Source of the DNA: JACDAN01 sp046714355
GTDB lineage: Bacteria > Actinomycetota > Thermoleophilia > Gaiellales > Gaiellaceae
DNA length: 31,950 nt
Reading direction: 5' to 3'
NCBI GenBank assembly: GCA_046714355.1
Contig: JBKKAR010000064.1
Coordinates: 1-31,950, forward strand
Position numbers and translations under genes: made by a program. Shown in pieces: positions 14,179-21,820 of the stretch. Within the stretch, counting starts at the first letter, position 1. Every line of letters begins with the position of its first letter. The notes beneath the pieces are model-generated. The model worked only from the letters and a program-made list of their open reading frames with translations, made no database searches and was not told the DNA's origin.

Positions 14179-15994
14179 CGAGCGGCCGCCCGAGCGCGGG
14201 CTCGATCTCGAACAGCAGCTGCCCGAACTCGACCGGCTGCCCGTTCTCGACGTGGATCCGGTGGACGACTCCGTCGACGTCGGTCTTGATCTCGTTCATC
14301 AGCTTCATCGCCTCGAGGATGCAGAGTGTCTGACCGGCGGCGACCGGCGCCCCCTCCTCGACGAACGCCGGCGCGCCCGGCGAGGGCGCCCGGTAGAAGG
14401 TCCCGACCATCGGAGCCTCGACGCGGACATTGCCGTCCGTCGACGGATCGGCCGACGGCAGAGCGGCGTCCTGCTCGGTCGGAGCGAAGGGAGCGGGCGA
14501 ACCCGGCACGCTTGCTCCGGCCGCCGCCTCCTCCTCCCGGCGGCGCACCGAAACGCGCATGCCGGCCTCTTCGATCGCGATCTCCGCGACGCCGCTCTCC
14601 TGGACGATCCGGACGATTTCCCGGATCCGCTCCGCCCGGCCCTGGTCGATGCTGCCGCCGACGAGGCGCTCCTCCCCGCTCGCCCGCCCCCGGATCGTCG
14701 CCAGCAGCGGCTCGGCCTCCTCGCCGAAGAGTGCGAGCAGAAGCAGCTCCTCCTCGCTCGTGGCCAGCCCGTCGGCGTCGACCCGGATGTCGTCGAGGTC
14801 GACGGGAGGCGGAGTGGGCTGCGCGCCGTCGGAGCTCAGCTCGATCGCGCGGCTGGCGTCCGGATCGAGGTCGCCCGGCGGCGTGCCGAAGTCGCCCTCG
14901 AAGAGCCCGCGGAGCTCGTCCACGACGAGCTGATACCGGCTCGCCGAGAGCACGTGGATCAGCGCCTGCGATCCAAGGATTTGCCCGATCGGCGCCGCCA
15001 GGGGCGGCCAGCCGGCCTCGGCGCGGATGCGTTGGAGCTCGTCGAGCACCTCGTCGAGCCGGTCGCCGGCGGCCTGGGTCCGCAGGTGCGAGTCCAGTGC
15101 CGCGACAAGGCCGGCCGGAAGCTCGTGCTGGGCCGCGCGGACCGCGACGCGCGGGGCGAGCGGAGTCACTGGCTCGTCACCGATGTGCTGGTCGATGAGG
15201 GCGGACGCCCGCCAGAGCACTTCCGAGTCGACCCCGGTCCCGAGGCCGAGGCCTTCGAGCGCCCCGGCCAGGCCCTCACCGGCAACACGGTGGATGACGA
15301 GGGCGACGGCGTACACGGCGCAGGCGATCCGGTCGGCGCCGGCGCGCGCCGCCTCTAAGGCGGCGGCGAGCGCGTTCCCGGCCGAGCCCTGGCAGTAGAT
15401 CCCGAGCGGAAGCCCGCTCGCCTCGGCCAGGGCGGAGACGAGCTCGCCGGCCCGGTGGGGCTCCAGGGATCCGGACGGGTCGTGGAGGAGAATTCGCGCC
15501 GCTCCGAGGTCCGGCAGCTTCTTCGCCTGCTCGACGAGAGCGTCGGTCTCACCAGTCGGGCCGGGGCTGTAGATCAGGCCGGCGTCGAACTCGCCGCCGG
15601 CCGCGGTGATCGCCTCGCCGGCCTCGCGCAGATTCGAGACGTCGTTCAGCGGGTCGTGGAGCCGGAAGACCTCGATGCCGTTCTCGGCGGCGGTATGGAC
15701 GAAGCGGCGCACGAAGTCACCGCCGACAGGTCTCGAGCCGACCAGGAAGCGTCCCCGGAGCGCCATTCCCAGCGGCGTCTTCGTCCGGGACTGGATCGCC
15801 CGGATCCGCTCCCACGGGCTCTCGACGCCGCGGCGAACTGCGCTGTCGAAGACGCCGCCGCCGGAGACCTCGAGCGAGGCGAACCCGGCGCTGTCCAAGA
15901 GCTCTGCCAGATCCAGGATGGCCGCTGTCGGAAGCCGCCCCGCGAGCGGTTCCTGGCTGACGAGGCGAACAGTCGTGTCGATGAGCGCGGGCAT
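14168..15994 (-). CDS. Biotin carboxyl carrier protein fused to a degenerate carboxyltransferase (OadA/PycB-like) domain
   Basis: 608 residues. Residues 1-~390 align by motif with the OadA/pyruvate carboxylase carboxyltransferase domain: SLEVSGGGVFDS, ESPWERIRAI, LRGRFLVGSR, NGIEVFRLHDPLND, and the C-terminal PPLAAPIGQILGSQALIHVL. The four metal ligands of that family are all changed: the Asp of RDxHQS is L11, the carboxylated Lys of IKDMAG is H171 (LLHDPSG), and the HxH pair is Y200 and Q202. Residues ~450-608 are a full AccB: IREIVRIVQESG-type N-terminus, a Pro/Ala linker, and the biotinyl domain with K564 in EAMKLMNE. I infer a working biotin carrier with a non-catalytic scaffold. It overlaps accC and probably has its own leaderless promoter. 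Confidence 0.88.
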   Translation of the reverse strand: MPALIDTTVRLVSQEPLAGRLPTAAILDLAELLDSAGFASLEVSGGGVFDSAVRRGVESPWERIRAIQSRTKTPLGMALRGRFLVGSRPVGGDFVRRFVHTAAENGIEVFRLHDPLNDVSNLREAGEAITAAGGEFDAGLIYSPGPTGETDALVEQAKKLPDLGAARILLHDPSGSLEPHRAGELVSALAEASGLPLGIYCQGSAGNALAAALEAARAGADRIACAVYAVALVIHRVAGEGLAGALEGLGLGTGVDSEVLWRASALIDQHIGDEPVTPLAPRVAVRAAQHELPAGLVAALDSHLRTQAAGDRLDEVLDELQRIRAEAGWPPLAAPIGQILGSQALIHVLSASRYQLVVDELRGLFEGDFGTPPGDLDPDASRAIELSSDGAQPTPPPVDLDDIRVDADGLATSEEELLLLALFGEEAEPLLATIRGRASGEERLVGGSIDQGRAERIREIVRIVQESGVAEIAIEEAGMRVSVRRREEEAAAGASVPGSPAPFAPTEQDAALPSADPSTDGNVRVEAPMVGTFYRAPSPGAPAFVEEGAPVAAGQTLCILEAMKLMNEIKTDVDGVVHRIHVENGQPVEFGQLLFEIEPALGRPLDAF

Positions 15995-16001
15995 CCGCGG
16001 G

Positions 16002-16007
16002 ACCCTA
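16002..16007 (-). promoter_or_regulatory. Candidate leaderless -10 box for the BCCP fusion gene
   Basis: TAGGGT on the minus strand, 7 nt before the ATG at 15994. Its TAG doubles as the stop codon of the DUF1361 gene. Confidence 0.45.
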
Positions 16008-16682
16008 ACGAGACGCTCGTTCCGCGGCAGGAAGCTGAGCGAAGGCGTAGAGGACGAGATAGAGGACGGAGAGAAGCGCCGTCAGCGCCAGGGTCATCCC
16101 GAAGCTGCGCGGATGCCCGAGCGGATCGGAGACGCGAGCCCAGATGTCCGAGAGGAGCGGGCTCGGATTCGTGATCAGCGCCCAGCTGTTCCAGCGAAGC
16201 GAGCGGCCGAGATAGATCCCGAACGACGTCGCCACGATGCTCGCACCGACGAAACCCCAGCTCCAGGCGCCGCCCGCCGCACGCCTCACCACCGCCTGCA
16301 TGAGGTAGAGCGAGAGGAAGCCCAGCAGCGCACCCGTCCAGGCGAAGGCGCTGAAGAGGACGAGATCGAACCAGAGTGGCGCGTCGTTCCGTGAGCCGAG
16401 GTGGATCAAGTCGGTCAGGAGATACGGCGCGTTCGGCAGGAAAAGAAGCCACAGGGCGCCGACCAGCACGAGCTTTGCGACGCGGATGCCTCGGCGCTGC
16501 ATGTCGTACACGGCGACCGCCGCCAAGAGCGGGATCCAGGCAAGGAAGAGATTCCAGCCGAGGAACCGGTAGGCGCCGGGGTCGGAGTACACCCAGCGCG
16601 CCACGAGCAGGCCGACGCAGAGCCCGGATGCAAGCACGAGCGCAGCGAGCGCACGCGCGCGGCGATCACTCATCGAGGGCAT
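16005..16682 (-). CDS. DUF1361 membrane protein
   Basis: 225 residues with about six hydrophobic helices. The segments FLAWIPLLAAVAVYDM, LWLLFLPNAPYLLTDLIHL and FGIYLGRSLRWNSW are typical of DUF1361 integral membrane proteins, a family without an assigned function. The start was chosen at the ATG at 16682 because a TANNNT box lies 7 nt upstream; an ATG nine bases downstream (MSDRRARAL) is the alternative. It is flanked by efp upstream and the BCCP fusion downstream and appears to form its own unit. Confidence 0.85.
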   Translation of the reverse strand: MPSMSDRRARALAALVLASGLCVGLLVARWVYSDPGAYRFLGWNLFLAWIPLLAAVAVYDMQRRGIRVAKLVLVGALWLLFLPNAPYLLTDLIHLGSRNDAPLWFDLVLFSAFAWTGALLGFLSLYLMQAVVRRAAGGAWSWGFVGASIVATSFGIYLGRSLRWNSWALITNPSPLLSDIWARVSDPLGHPRSFGMTLALTALLSVLYLVLYAFAQLPAAERASR

Positions 16683-16689
16683 GGCGCGA

Positions 16690-16695
16690 AGTGTA
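16690..16695 (-). promoter_or_regulatory. Candidate leaderless -10 box for the DUF1361 gene
   Basis: TACACT on the minus strand, 7 nt before the ATG at 16682. It supports this start over the ATG at 16673. Confidence 0.45.
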
Positions 16696-16720
16696 GAAGT
16701 GGCCCGCGCCGCTCTAGAGC

Positions 16721-17287
16721 TCAGGCGCGGCTGATGTAGCGCCGCTCCCGGGTGTCGACCTTGATCCGGTCGCCCTGGTTCACGAAGAGCGGCACCTGGA
16801 CGATCGCGCCCGTCTCCAGCTTCGCCGGCTTCGTCACGTTCGAGACAGTGTCCCCGCGTATGCCCGGCTCCGTCTCCGCCACTGTCAACTCGACCGACGC
16901 CGGGAGCTGCACGCCGGACGGCCGACCGTCCACGGTCATGAGCTGCACCATGGCCGACGGCTGGAGGAAATCGAGAGCGTCGGCGACGGAGTCGCGCGAC
17001 AGGCTGATCTGCTCGAAGGTCTGCTCGTCCATGAACACGACCTCCTCGCCCGAGTCGTAGAGGTACTGCGCGTTCTTCGTCTCCGTGATGACCCGGGGGA
17101 ACTTCTCGCCGGCGCGGAACGTCTTGTCCACGACAGAGCCGCTGTCGAGGTTCTTCAGCTTCGTCCGGACGAAGGCGCCGCCCTTGCCGGGCTTGACGTG
17201 CTGGAACTCGACGATGCGCCACGCCGAGCCTTCGAGCTCGATGTGCATCCCGTTCTTGAACTGGTTCGTGTTGACGACGTCGGCCAC
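16721..17287 (-). CDS. efp: Translation elongation factor P
   Basis: 188 residues, normal length. EF-P rescues ribosomes stalled at polyproline. The N-terminal KOW-like domain carries the loop HVKPGKGGAFVRTKLKN with the tip lysine at K35; two OB domains follow, ending in GDRIKVDTRERRYISRA. The loop keeps the Lys, but no earP, epmA or ymfI-type modification gene is in the window, so its modification state is unknown. The start is GTG at 17287; a TANNNT box overlapping the pepQ stop lies 6 nt upstream. Closeness to pepQ and aroQ is a common bacterial arrangement (aroQ-pepQ-efp). Confidence 0.97.
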   Translation of the reverse strand: MADVVNTNQFKNGMHIELEGSAWRIVEFQHVKPGKGGAFVRTKLKNLDSGSVVDKTFRAGEKFPRVITETKNAQYLYDSGEEVVFMDEQTFEQISLSRDSVADALDFLQPSAMVQLMTVDGRPSGVQLPASVELTVAETEPGIRGDTVSNVTKPAKLETGAIVQVPLFVNQGDRIKVDTRERRYISRA

Positions 17288-17293
17288 GGCGCG

Positions 17294-17299
17294 AGCCTA
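17294..17299 (-). promoter_or_regulatory. Candidate leaderless -10 box for efp
   Basis: TAGGCT on the minus strand, 6 nt before the GTG at 17287. It overlaps the TAG stop of pepQ. Confidence 0.4.
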
Positions 17300-18337
17300 G
17301 CGAACGGCGATCAGATCCTTGGGGAACCGGGTCAGCACCTCGCAGCCATCCTCGGTGACGACGACGAGATCCTCGATGCGGACTCCGGCGACGCCGCTCA
17401 GGTAGATGCCCGGCTCGACGGTGACGACGTTGCCTGTGACGAGCAGGTCCGTCGACTCGGGTCGGAGGTTCGGCGCCTCGTGGACGAGGAGCCCGATGCC
17501 GTGTCCGAGCCCGTGTCCGAAGTTCTCGCCGTACCCGGCATCTGCGATCACCGCCCTGGCCGCGGCGTCGGCGTCGCGGCCGGTCGCTCCCGGCCGGACG
17601 GCATCGAGGCCGGCCTGCTGCGACTGCCGCGTGACCTCGTAGATCTCCTGCAGGGATTCGGAGACCTCTCCGACGGCGAAGGTGCGCGTGCAGTCGGAGC
17701 AGTAGCCGTCGACCTTCGCTCCGGCGTCGACGAGGACGAGATCGCCTTTTTGGACGATGCGGTCGCCCGGAACCGCGTGCGGGCTCGCCGCCGTCGGTCC
17801 GGCCGCGATGTCGATCGCGAACGCCGGCTCGTCGGCCCCGTGCTCGTGGAAGAGCTCGGTCATCCGCCAGACGAGCTCCTTCTCCGTTCGGCCGCTGAAC
17901 TGCTCCCCGGCCAGCGCCTCGTAGGTGCGGTTCGTAACCTCGGTCGCCCGGCGGATCGCGTCGAGCTCACCGGGCTCCTTGACGGCCCGAAGCGACTCGA
18001 CGAGGCCGCGCCGCGGCGCCAGATCCGCGCCGCTGGCTTGAAGCAACTCGTGGTTCGCGTAGGTCACCGCGTCGGCCTCGAAGCCAATTCGCTCCGGCAA
18101 GCGCCCCTCGAGATCGCTGTAGATGTGCCGCTTGGTCTCCTCGACCTCCACCCCCTCGAGCTCGCGGGCTCGCTCGGCGTAGCGGAAGTCCGTGAAGAGC
18201 CGAACGCGGTCCGGCTCGACGAGCACGGCTGCGTTGGAGCTCTCGAAGCCGGTCAGGTAGAGGACGTTGACCGGCGCGGAGACGAGCAGCGGCTCCTCCA
18301 GCAGCTCGCGCAGGCGTTTTATCCGCGCGTCAGGAAT
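17297..18337 (-). CDS. pepQ: M24 family Xaa-Pro dipeptidase/aminopeptidase with an apparent ATT start
   Basis: 346 residues if translation begins at the ATT at 18337-18335, giving (M)PDARIKRLRELLEEPLL. It is a dinuclear-metal pita-bread peptidase that cleaves bonds next to proline. Metal ligands are complete: D204 (LVDAGA), D215 (SDCTRTF), H279 (GHGLGHGIG), E308 (TVEPGIY) and E322 (RIEDLV). The N-terminal creatinase domain starts with VNVLYLTGFESSN near residue 23. No ATG, GTG or TTG occurs in frame near the expected N-terminus, but a perfect AAGGAGG lies 7 nt before the ATT. The start overlaps the aroQ end by 19 bases. An open frame extends far upstream across aroQ and aroKB but is not coding. 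Confidence 0.92.
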   Translation of the reverse strand: MPDARIKRLRELLEEPLLVSAPVNVLYLTGFESSNAAVLVEPDRVRLFTDFRYAERARELEGVEVEETKRHIYSDLEGRLPERIGFEADAVTYANHELLQASGADLAPRRGLVESLRAVKEPGELDAIRRATEVTNRTYEALAGEQFSGRTEKELVWRMTELFHEHGADEPAFAIDIAAGPTAASPHAVPGDRIVQKGDLVLVDAGAKVDGYCSDCTRTFAVGEVSESLQEIYEVTRQSQQAGLDAVRPGATGRDADAAARAVIADAGYGENFGHGLGHGIGLLVHEAPNLRPESTDLLVTGNVVTVEPGIYLSGVAGVRIEDLVVVTEDGCEVLTRFPKDLIAVR

Positions 18338-18744
18338 TCCAGAGCCTCCTTGTAGCCGTCCGGGCCCTTGCCGATCACGCGGTAGGCCGAGACTTCGGCG
18401 ATCACCGAATGGCGCCGCCACTCCTCCCGGTTCTCGATGTCCGAGAGGTGCACCTCCACGACCGGCCCGCGGGCGAGCTCGAGCGCGTCGCGGATCGCGT
18501 AGCTGTAGTGCGACCAGGCGCCCGCATTGACGATCAGTCCGCCGGCGGACTCGCCCAGCTCCTGGCACCAGTCGACGTACTCGCCCTCGCTGTTCGTCTG
18601 GCGGCAGACGACTTCGCAGCCGAGCTCCGTCCCCCACGCGCGGATCTTCTCCTCGAGCTCGTGCAGCGAGAGCCCGCCGTAGACGGCTGTGTCCCGCCGC
18701 GCGAGCAGATTGAGGTTCACGCCGTTGAGCACAGCGACTAGCAC
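18319..18744 (-). CDS. aroQ: 3-dehydroquinate dehydratase, type II
   Basis: 141 residues, normal for the dodecameric type II enzyme, which makes 3-dehydroshikimate (third shikimate step). Seen: N-terminal LNGVNLNLLARRD (the usual Pro after Gly is Val), catalytic Tyr Y22 in VYGG, N73 and H79 in NAGAWSHYSYAIRDAL, and EVHLSDIENREEWRRHS. The start is GTG at 18744, with a TANNNT box 6 nt upstream; a second in-frame GTG twelve bases later would delete the first strand. It follows aroKB by nine bases, and its end overlaps the pepQ start region. Confidence 0.95.
   Translation of the reverse strand: MLVAVLNGVNLNLLARRDTAVYGGLSLHELEEKIRAWGTELGCEVVCRQTNSEGEYVDWCQELGESAGGLIVNAGAWSHYSYAIRDALELARGPVVEVHLSDIENREEWRRHSVIAEVSAYRVIGKGPDGYKEALEFLTRG
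18335..18351 (-). promoter_or_regulatory. Ribosome binding site and ATT start of pepQ
   Basis: AAGGAGG at 18351-18345, then a 7-nt spacer, then ATT at 18337-18335. This is a consensus Shine-Dalgarno at ideal distance from a rare AUU start, inside the last codons of aroQ. Few genes in this window have so strong a site, so it marks the start despite the codon. Confidence 0.6.
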
Positions 18745-18750
18745 GGGAGA

Positions 18751-18756
18751 AACCTA
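18751..18756 (-). promoter_or_regulatory. Candidate leaderless -10 box for aroQ
   Basis: TAGGTT on the minus strand, 6 nt before the GTG at 18744, overlapping the aroKB stop. It would let aroQ-pepQ be transcribed apart from the shikimate genes upstream. Confidence 0.4.
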
Positions 18757-20115
18757 GGCAATGAGCTCGTCGAGCGCCGCTCGCACCTCGTCCTCCGGCC
18801 GCTCGACCCCCCACACCGGCCGGCCCGGCGCTTCGAGCAGGACGAGCCGGACTCGGCCCTCGCGGACCTTCTTGTCGCGCTGGAGCGCCGTCCAGGCGTC
18901 CTCGCGGTTGACCGGCACGGGCCGCGGGTCGAGCACGGTCTCGACCACCTCGGTCGAGAGGCCGGACAGGCGGAGCGCGGCAAGCAGGCCGAGGGCCACC
19001 GCGTCGCCGTGGCGCACCGTGTAGAGCGAGGCAGCCTCGAGCGCGTGGGCGAACGTGTGGCCGAGGTTCAGGATCGCTCTGCGGTCCCGCTCGTACGGGT
19101 CGGCCAGGCAAACCTCGGCCTTGTAGGCGGCGCAGGCGCGGACCATCTGTTCCTCCGGCAGGTTCCACAGCTCCTGGCCCGCGAGCAGCCCGGTCTTGAC
19201 CACTTCGGCCATGGCCGCCCGCCGCTCCTCCTCCGGCAGAGTCGAGAGCAACCCCGGGTCGATCAGGACCGTCTCCGGGTAGTGGAAGGCGCCGGCGAGG
19301 TTCTTGCCCTCGCGGAGATCCACGGCGGTCTTGCCGCCGATCGCGGCGTCGACCTGGCCGACGAGCGTCGTCGGGACCGCGGTCCACGGAACGCCGCGCA
19401 TGTAGGTCGCCGCGACGAAGCCGGCGAGGTCGGTGGTCGTCCCCCCGCCGTAGCCGACGATCGTGCCGTCGCGGGAGATGCCGAGCTCGCTCCAGAGCTT
19501 CTGCGCCTCGTCGAGCGTCTTCTCCCGGACGATGTGCGTCTCGTCCAGTTCCAGCGGGTGCAGCTCGAGGACTCTCGGATCGGCGATCAGGGCCCCGCCT
19601 TCGGGCCGCACGCCCGGCTCGATCCGGATCCCGAGCGCCGCGAGAACGACGTCCTCGACCTCTCGCGCTCGAATGTCGGCCGCCTCCTGGTAGAGCCCGT
19701 GGCGCTGCTCGTACAGGGCGCGGAACTGCTCCTGGTTCTGGGCGAGCGGCCGGTCGGAGTGCTGTACGCGCTGCCACGCCTCCTCTACGTCGACCTCGAC
19801 GAGGACGGTCAGGGTGCTCTCGCGGAGCGCGTCACGGATCTCCTGCGTCTCGATGGCGCCGCCTCCGAGCGCGATCACTGCCGGCGGCCTCGACCGGAGC
19901 GTCGTCACCGTCTGGTTCGCCTCGACGGCGCGGAAGCCCGACTCGCCCTCCCGCCGGAAAAGATCCGAGATCGACCGTTTGGTCGTCTGTTCGATCTCCT
20001 GGTCGAGGTCGAAGAACGGTCTGCCGATGCGGTCGGCGAGCTGCATGCCGAGCGTCGTCTTTCCGGCGCCCATGAACCCGATCAGGGCTATGTGCTTGTC
20101 TAGCGCGGTTGCCAC
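18754..20115 (-). CDS. aroKB: Fused shikimate kinase / 3-dehydroquinate synthase
   Basis: 453 residues. Residues 1-~165 are shikimate kinase: P-loop GFMGAGKT at 13-20, FFDLDQEIE, FRAVEAN and the substrate loop ALGGGAIET. Residues ~166-453 are 3-dehydroquinate synthase: GYGGGTTTDLAGF at 221-233, AVPTTLVGQVDAAIGGKT, and zinc ligands E304, H353 (NLGHTFAH) and H369 (RHGDAV). The synthase N-terminal NAD domain before the GGG motif is only about 55 residues, where stand-alone AroB has about 100, so the Rossmann part looks reduced. The start is GTG at 20115, 16 bases inside the end of aroC. Such AroK-AroB fusions are known in some actinobacteria. Confidence 0.95.
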   Translation of the reverse strand: MATALDKHIALIGFMGAGKTTLGMQLADRIGRPFFDLDQEIEQTTKRSISDLFRREGESGFRAVEANQTVTTLRSRPPAVIALGGGAIETQEIRDALRESTLTVLVEVDVEEAWQRVQHSDRPLAQNQEQFRALYEQRHGLYQEAADIRAREVEDVVLAALGIRIEPGVRPEGGALIADPRVLELHPLELDETHIVREKTLDEAQKLWSELGISRDGTIVGYGGGTTTDLAGFVAATYMRGVPWTAVPTTLVGQVDAAIGGKTAVDLREGKNLAGAFHYPETVLIDPGLLSTLPEEERRAAMAEVVKTGLLAGQELWNLPEEQMVRACAAYKAEVCLADPYERDRRAILNLGHTFAHALEAASLYTVRHGDAVALGLLAALRLSGLSTEVVETVLDPRPVPVNREDAWTALQRDKKVREGRVRLVLLEAPGRPVWGVERPEDEVRAALDELIA

Positions 20116-21158
20116 GGGATGCGCTGGAGGTAGGCGCGGTAGGCGGCAAGAAAGTCTGCGATGGCGTCGCCGCCGAACTTCTCACGGGCGGCGCGGGCCA
20201 GCTCGAAGGCGACGGACGCCTCGGCGACGACGGAGAGGGCTTCCACGGCCGCGACGTCGCTCCGCTCGACGAGCGCCTCGCCCGGCTCGCCCGTCTGGAG
20301 ATCGACGGAGCGCAGAGGCCGCATCAGCGTCGGCAGCGGCTTCATCGCCGCGCGGACGACGATCTCCTCGCCGTTCGAGACGCCGCCCTCGATTCCGCCG
20401 GCCCGGTTGGTCTCGCGCACGAGGCCCGGGAGGATCTCGTCGTGCGCCTGCGAGCCACGCAGGCCTGCGAGCCCGAACCCCTCGCCGATCTCCACGCCCT
20501 TCACCGCCTGGATCCCCAGCAACGCCGCGGCGAGCCGGCCGTCGAGGCGATCCTCCTTCGTTGCATAGGAGCCGAGACCGGGCGGAACGCCGCCGGCCCT
20601 GACCTCCACGACCCCGCCGACGGTGTCGCGGTCGGCACGGGCACCGTCGACGTCGCCCATCTCCAGGACCGAACCGGCCACCTCGACGCCGATCTCGCGC
20701 AGGAGCGCCTTCGCGACAGCCCCGGCCGCGACGGTTATCGCCGTCTGCCTCGCACTCGCCCGCTCGAGCGTGTCGCGAACATCGTCGTGCCCGAACTTCA
20801 ACGTTCCCGCGAGGTCGGCGTGGCCGGGCCGCGGAAGCGTCACGGGCTTCGTCCCCTTCCCCTCGGGCTCGCCTTCCGGCGGCCACGGGCTCATGCCCCA
20901 GCGCCAGTTCTCGTGATCGCGGTTGTGGACGAGGAGTGCGAGCGGCGTCCCGAGCGTCCGGCCGTGGCGAAGGCCCGCGAGCACCTCGACCCGGTCCTGC
21001 TCGATCTTTTGCCGGGGACTGCGGCCGTAGCCCTGCTGGCGCCGGGCGAGGTCGGCGTCGATCGCCTCTCGGTCGAGCACAAGACCGGCGGGAAGGCCCG
21101 TCAGGATGCCGACGAGCGCCGGCCCGTGGGACTCACCCGCTGTGGAGAGGCGAAGCAC
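20100..21158 (-). CDS. aroC: Chorismate synthase
   Basis: 352 residues, normal length. It converts EPSP to chorismate using reduced FMN, the last common step of aromatic synthesis. Signature segments: LSTAGESHGPALVG at the N-terminus, RRQQGYGRSPRQKIEQD, PGHADLAGTLKFGHDDVRD, ERASARQTA, and TNRAGGIEGGVSNGE. The start is GTG at 21158, which lies inside the last codons of aroE (26-base overlap), with a TANNNT box 6 nt upstream. aroA (EPSP synthase) is not in the window. Confidence 0.97.
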   Translation of the reverse strand: MLRLSTAGESHGPALVGILTGLPAGLVLDREAIDADLARRQQGYGRSPRQKIEQDRVEVLAGLRHGRTLGTPLALLVHNRDHENWRWGMSPWPPEGEPEGKGTKPVTLPRPGHADLAGTLKFGHDDVRDTLERASARQTAITVAAGAVAKALLREIGVEVAGSVLEMGDVDGARADRDTVGGVVEVRAGGVPPGLGSYATKEDRLDGRLAAALLGIQAVKGVEIGEGFGLAGLRGSQAHDEILPGLVRETNRAGGIEGGVSNGEEIVVRAAMKPLPTLMRPLRSVDLQTGEPGEALVERSDVAAVEALSVVAEASVAFELARAAREKFGGDAIADFLAAYRAYLQRIPWQPR

Positions 21159-21807
21159 CGGTCAAGCCTACGGCGCGGCGCATGACTTCGACCGGCGCCG
21201 GCACGCCGGTCCAGAGCTCGAAGGAGGCGGCGCCCTGGGCGACGAGGACCTCGCGGCCGTCCAGCACACGAGCCCCCGAGGCACGGGCGGCGTCGGCCGT
21301 AGCCGAGTCCGGATACGGGAGGTCGACGAGCGTCTGCCCCGGGCGGAGCACCACGACCACGTCGTTTTTCACGGGCGTGGCGTGGACGACGAGGTCCGCG
21401 TCCGAGACATCCGGCGGCCACACACCACGCCGCGAGAACACGGGCGCGCCCGGGAGAGCCGCCTGGAACGCTTTCGCGGCGCCACCGTCTCCGACGATGA
21501 CCGGCCGCTCGAACTCGAGCCCCTCCAGGATCGCCGCATCGGTGCTGTACGCGCGCGGCGAGCCGCCCTCGAAGACCAGGGTGTTCACCGACTCCAGTTC
21601 AGTCGCGACCAGCCGGGCCACGTCCAGCTTGTACGGCGCAGTGACGTTGGCGCCGCGGAATCCGAGCGCCTCGAGGCCGTGGATCGCGGCCTCCAGCCCC
21701 TCCGGCTCCACCTCGCAGGCCACGTATGTCCAGTCGAGGCCCCGCGCCGCGAACGCCGCGTTCTGCATCCGGGGCGACAGCGACTCGCCGACGGGCCGGC
21801 CGATCAG
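21133..21807 (-). CDS. aroE: Shikimate dehydrogenase, compact, with no ordinary start codon
   Basis: About 224 residues if the CTG at 21807 is used; usual length is 260-290. It reduces 3-dehydroshikimate with NADPH. Family motifs are present: LIGRPVGESLSPRMQNAAF (shikimate-binding SxSP), GANVTAPYK with catalytic Lys, GDGGAAKA as NADP loop, and GAASFELWTG near the end. The NTD motif reads YSTDAA. The first ATG (21768) falls after the SxSP motif, so starting there would remove the substrate site. Upstream to the in-frame TGA at 21840-21838 there is only ACG, CTC, GTT, CTG and ATC. GTT at 21813 and CTG at 21807 are the best positioned. The mltG stop is just upstream. Confidence 0.85.
   Translation of the reverse strand: MIGRPVGESLSPRMQNAAFAARGLDWTYVACEVEPEGLEAAIHGLEALGFRGANVTAPYKLDVARLVATELESVNTLVFEGGSPRAYSTDAAILEGLEFERPVIVGDGGAAKAFQAALPGAPVFSRRGVWPPDVSDADLVVHATPVKNDVVVVLRPGQTLVDLPYPDSATADAARASGARVLDGREVLVAQGAASFELWTGVPAPVEVMRRAVGLTGASPLHSG
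21165..21170 (-). promoter_or_regulatory. Candidate leaderless -10 box for aroC
   Basis: TAGGCT on the minus strand, 6 nt before the GTG at 21158. Unlike the other boxes it lies within coding sequence (aroE end), so it may be an internal promoter or chance. Confidence 0.35.
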
Positions 21808-21820
21808 TGCAACGAGGGAG

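Noticed and set aside
17297..19777. An 826-residue open frame that would fuse pepQ to a long N-terminal region
   Set aside because: The upstream part overlaps aroQ and aroKB in another frame and is Arg/Gly/Ala-rich; the ATT with AAGGAGG is a better start.
21133..21768. aroE starting at the first ATG
   Set aside because: It would delete the SxSP shikimate-binding motif that is plainly encoded upstream.
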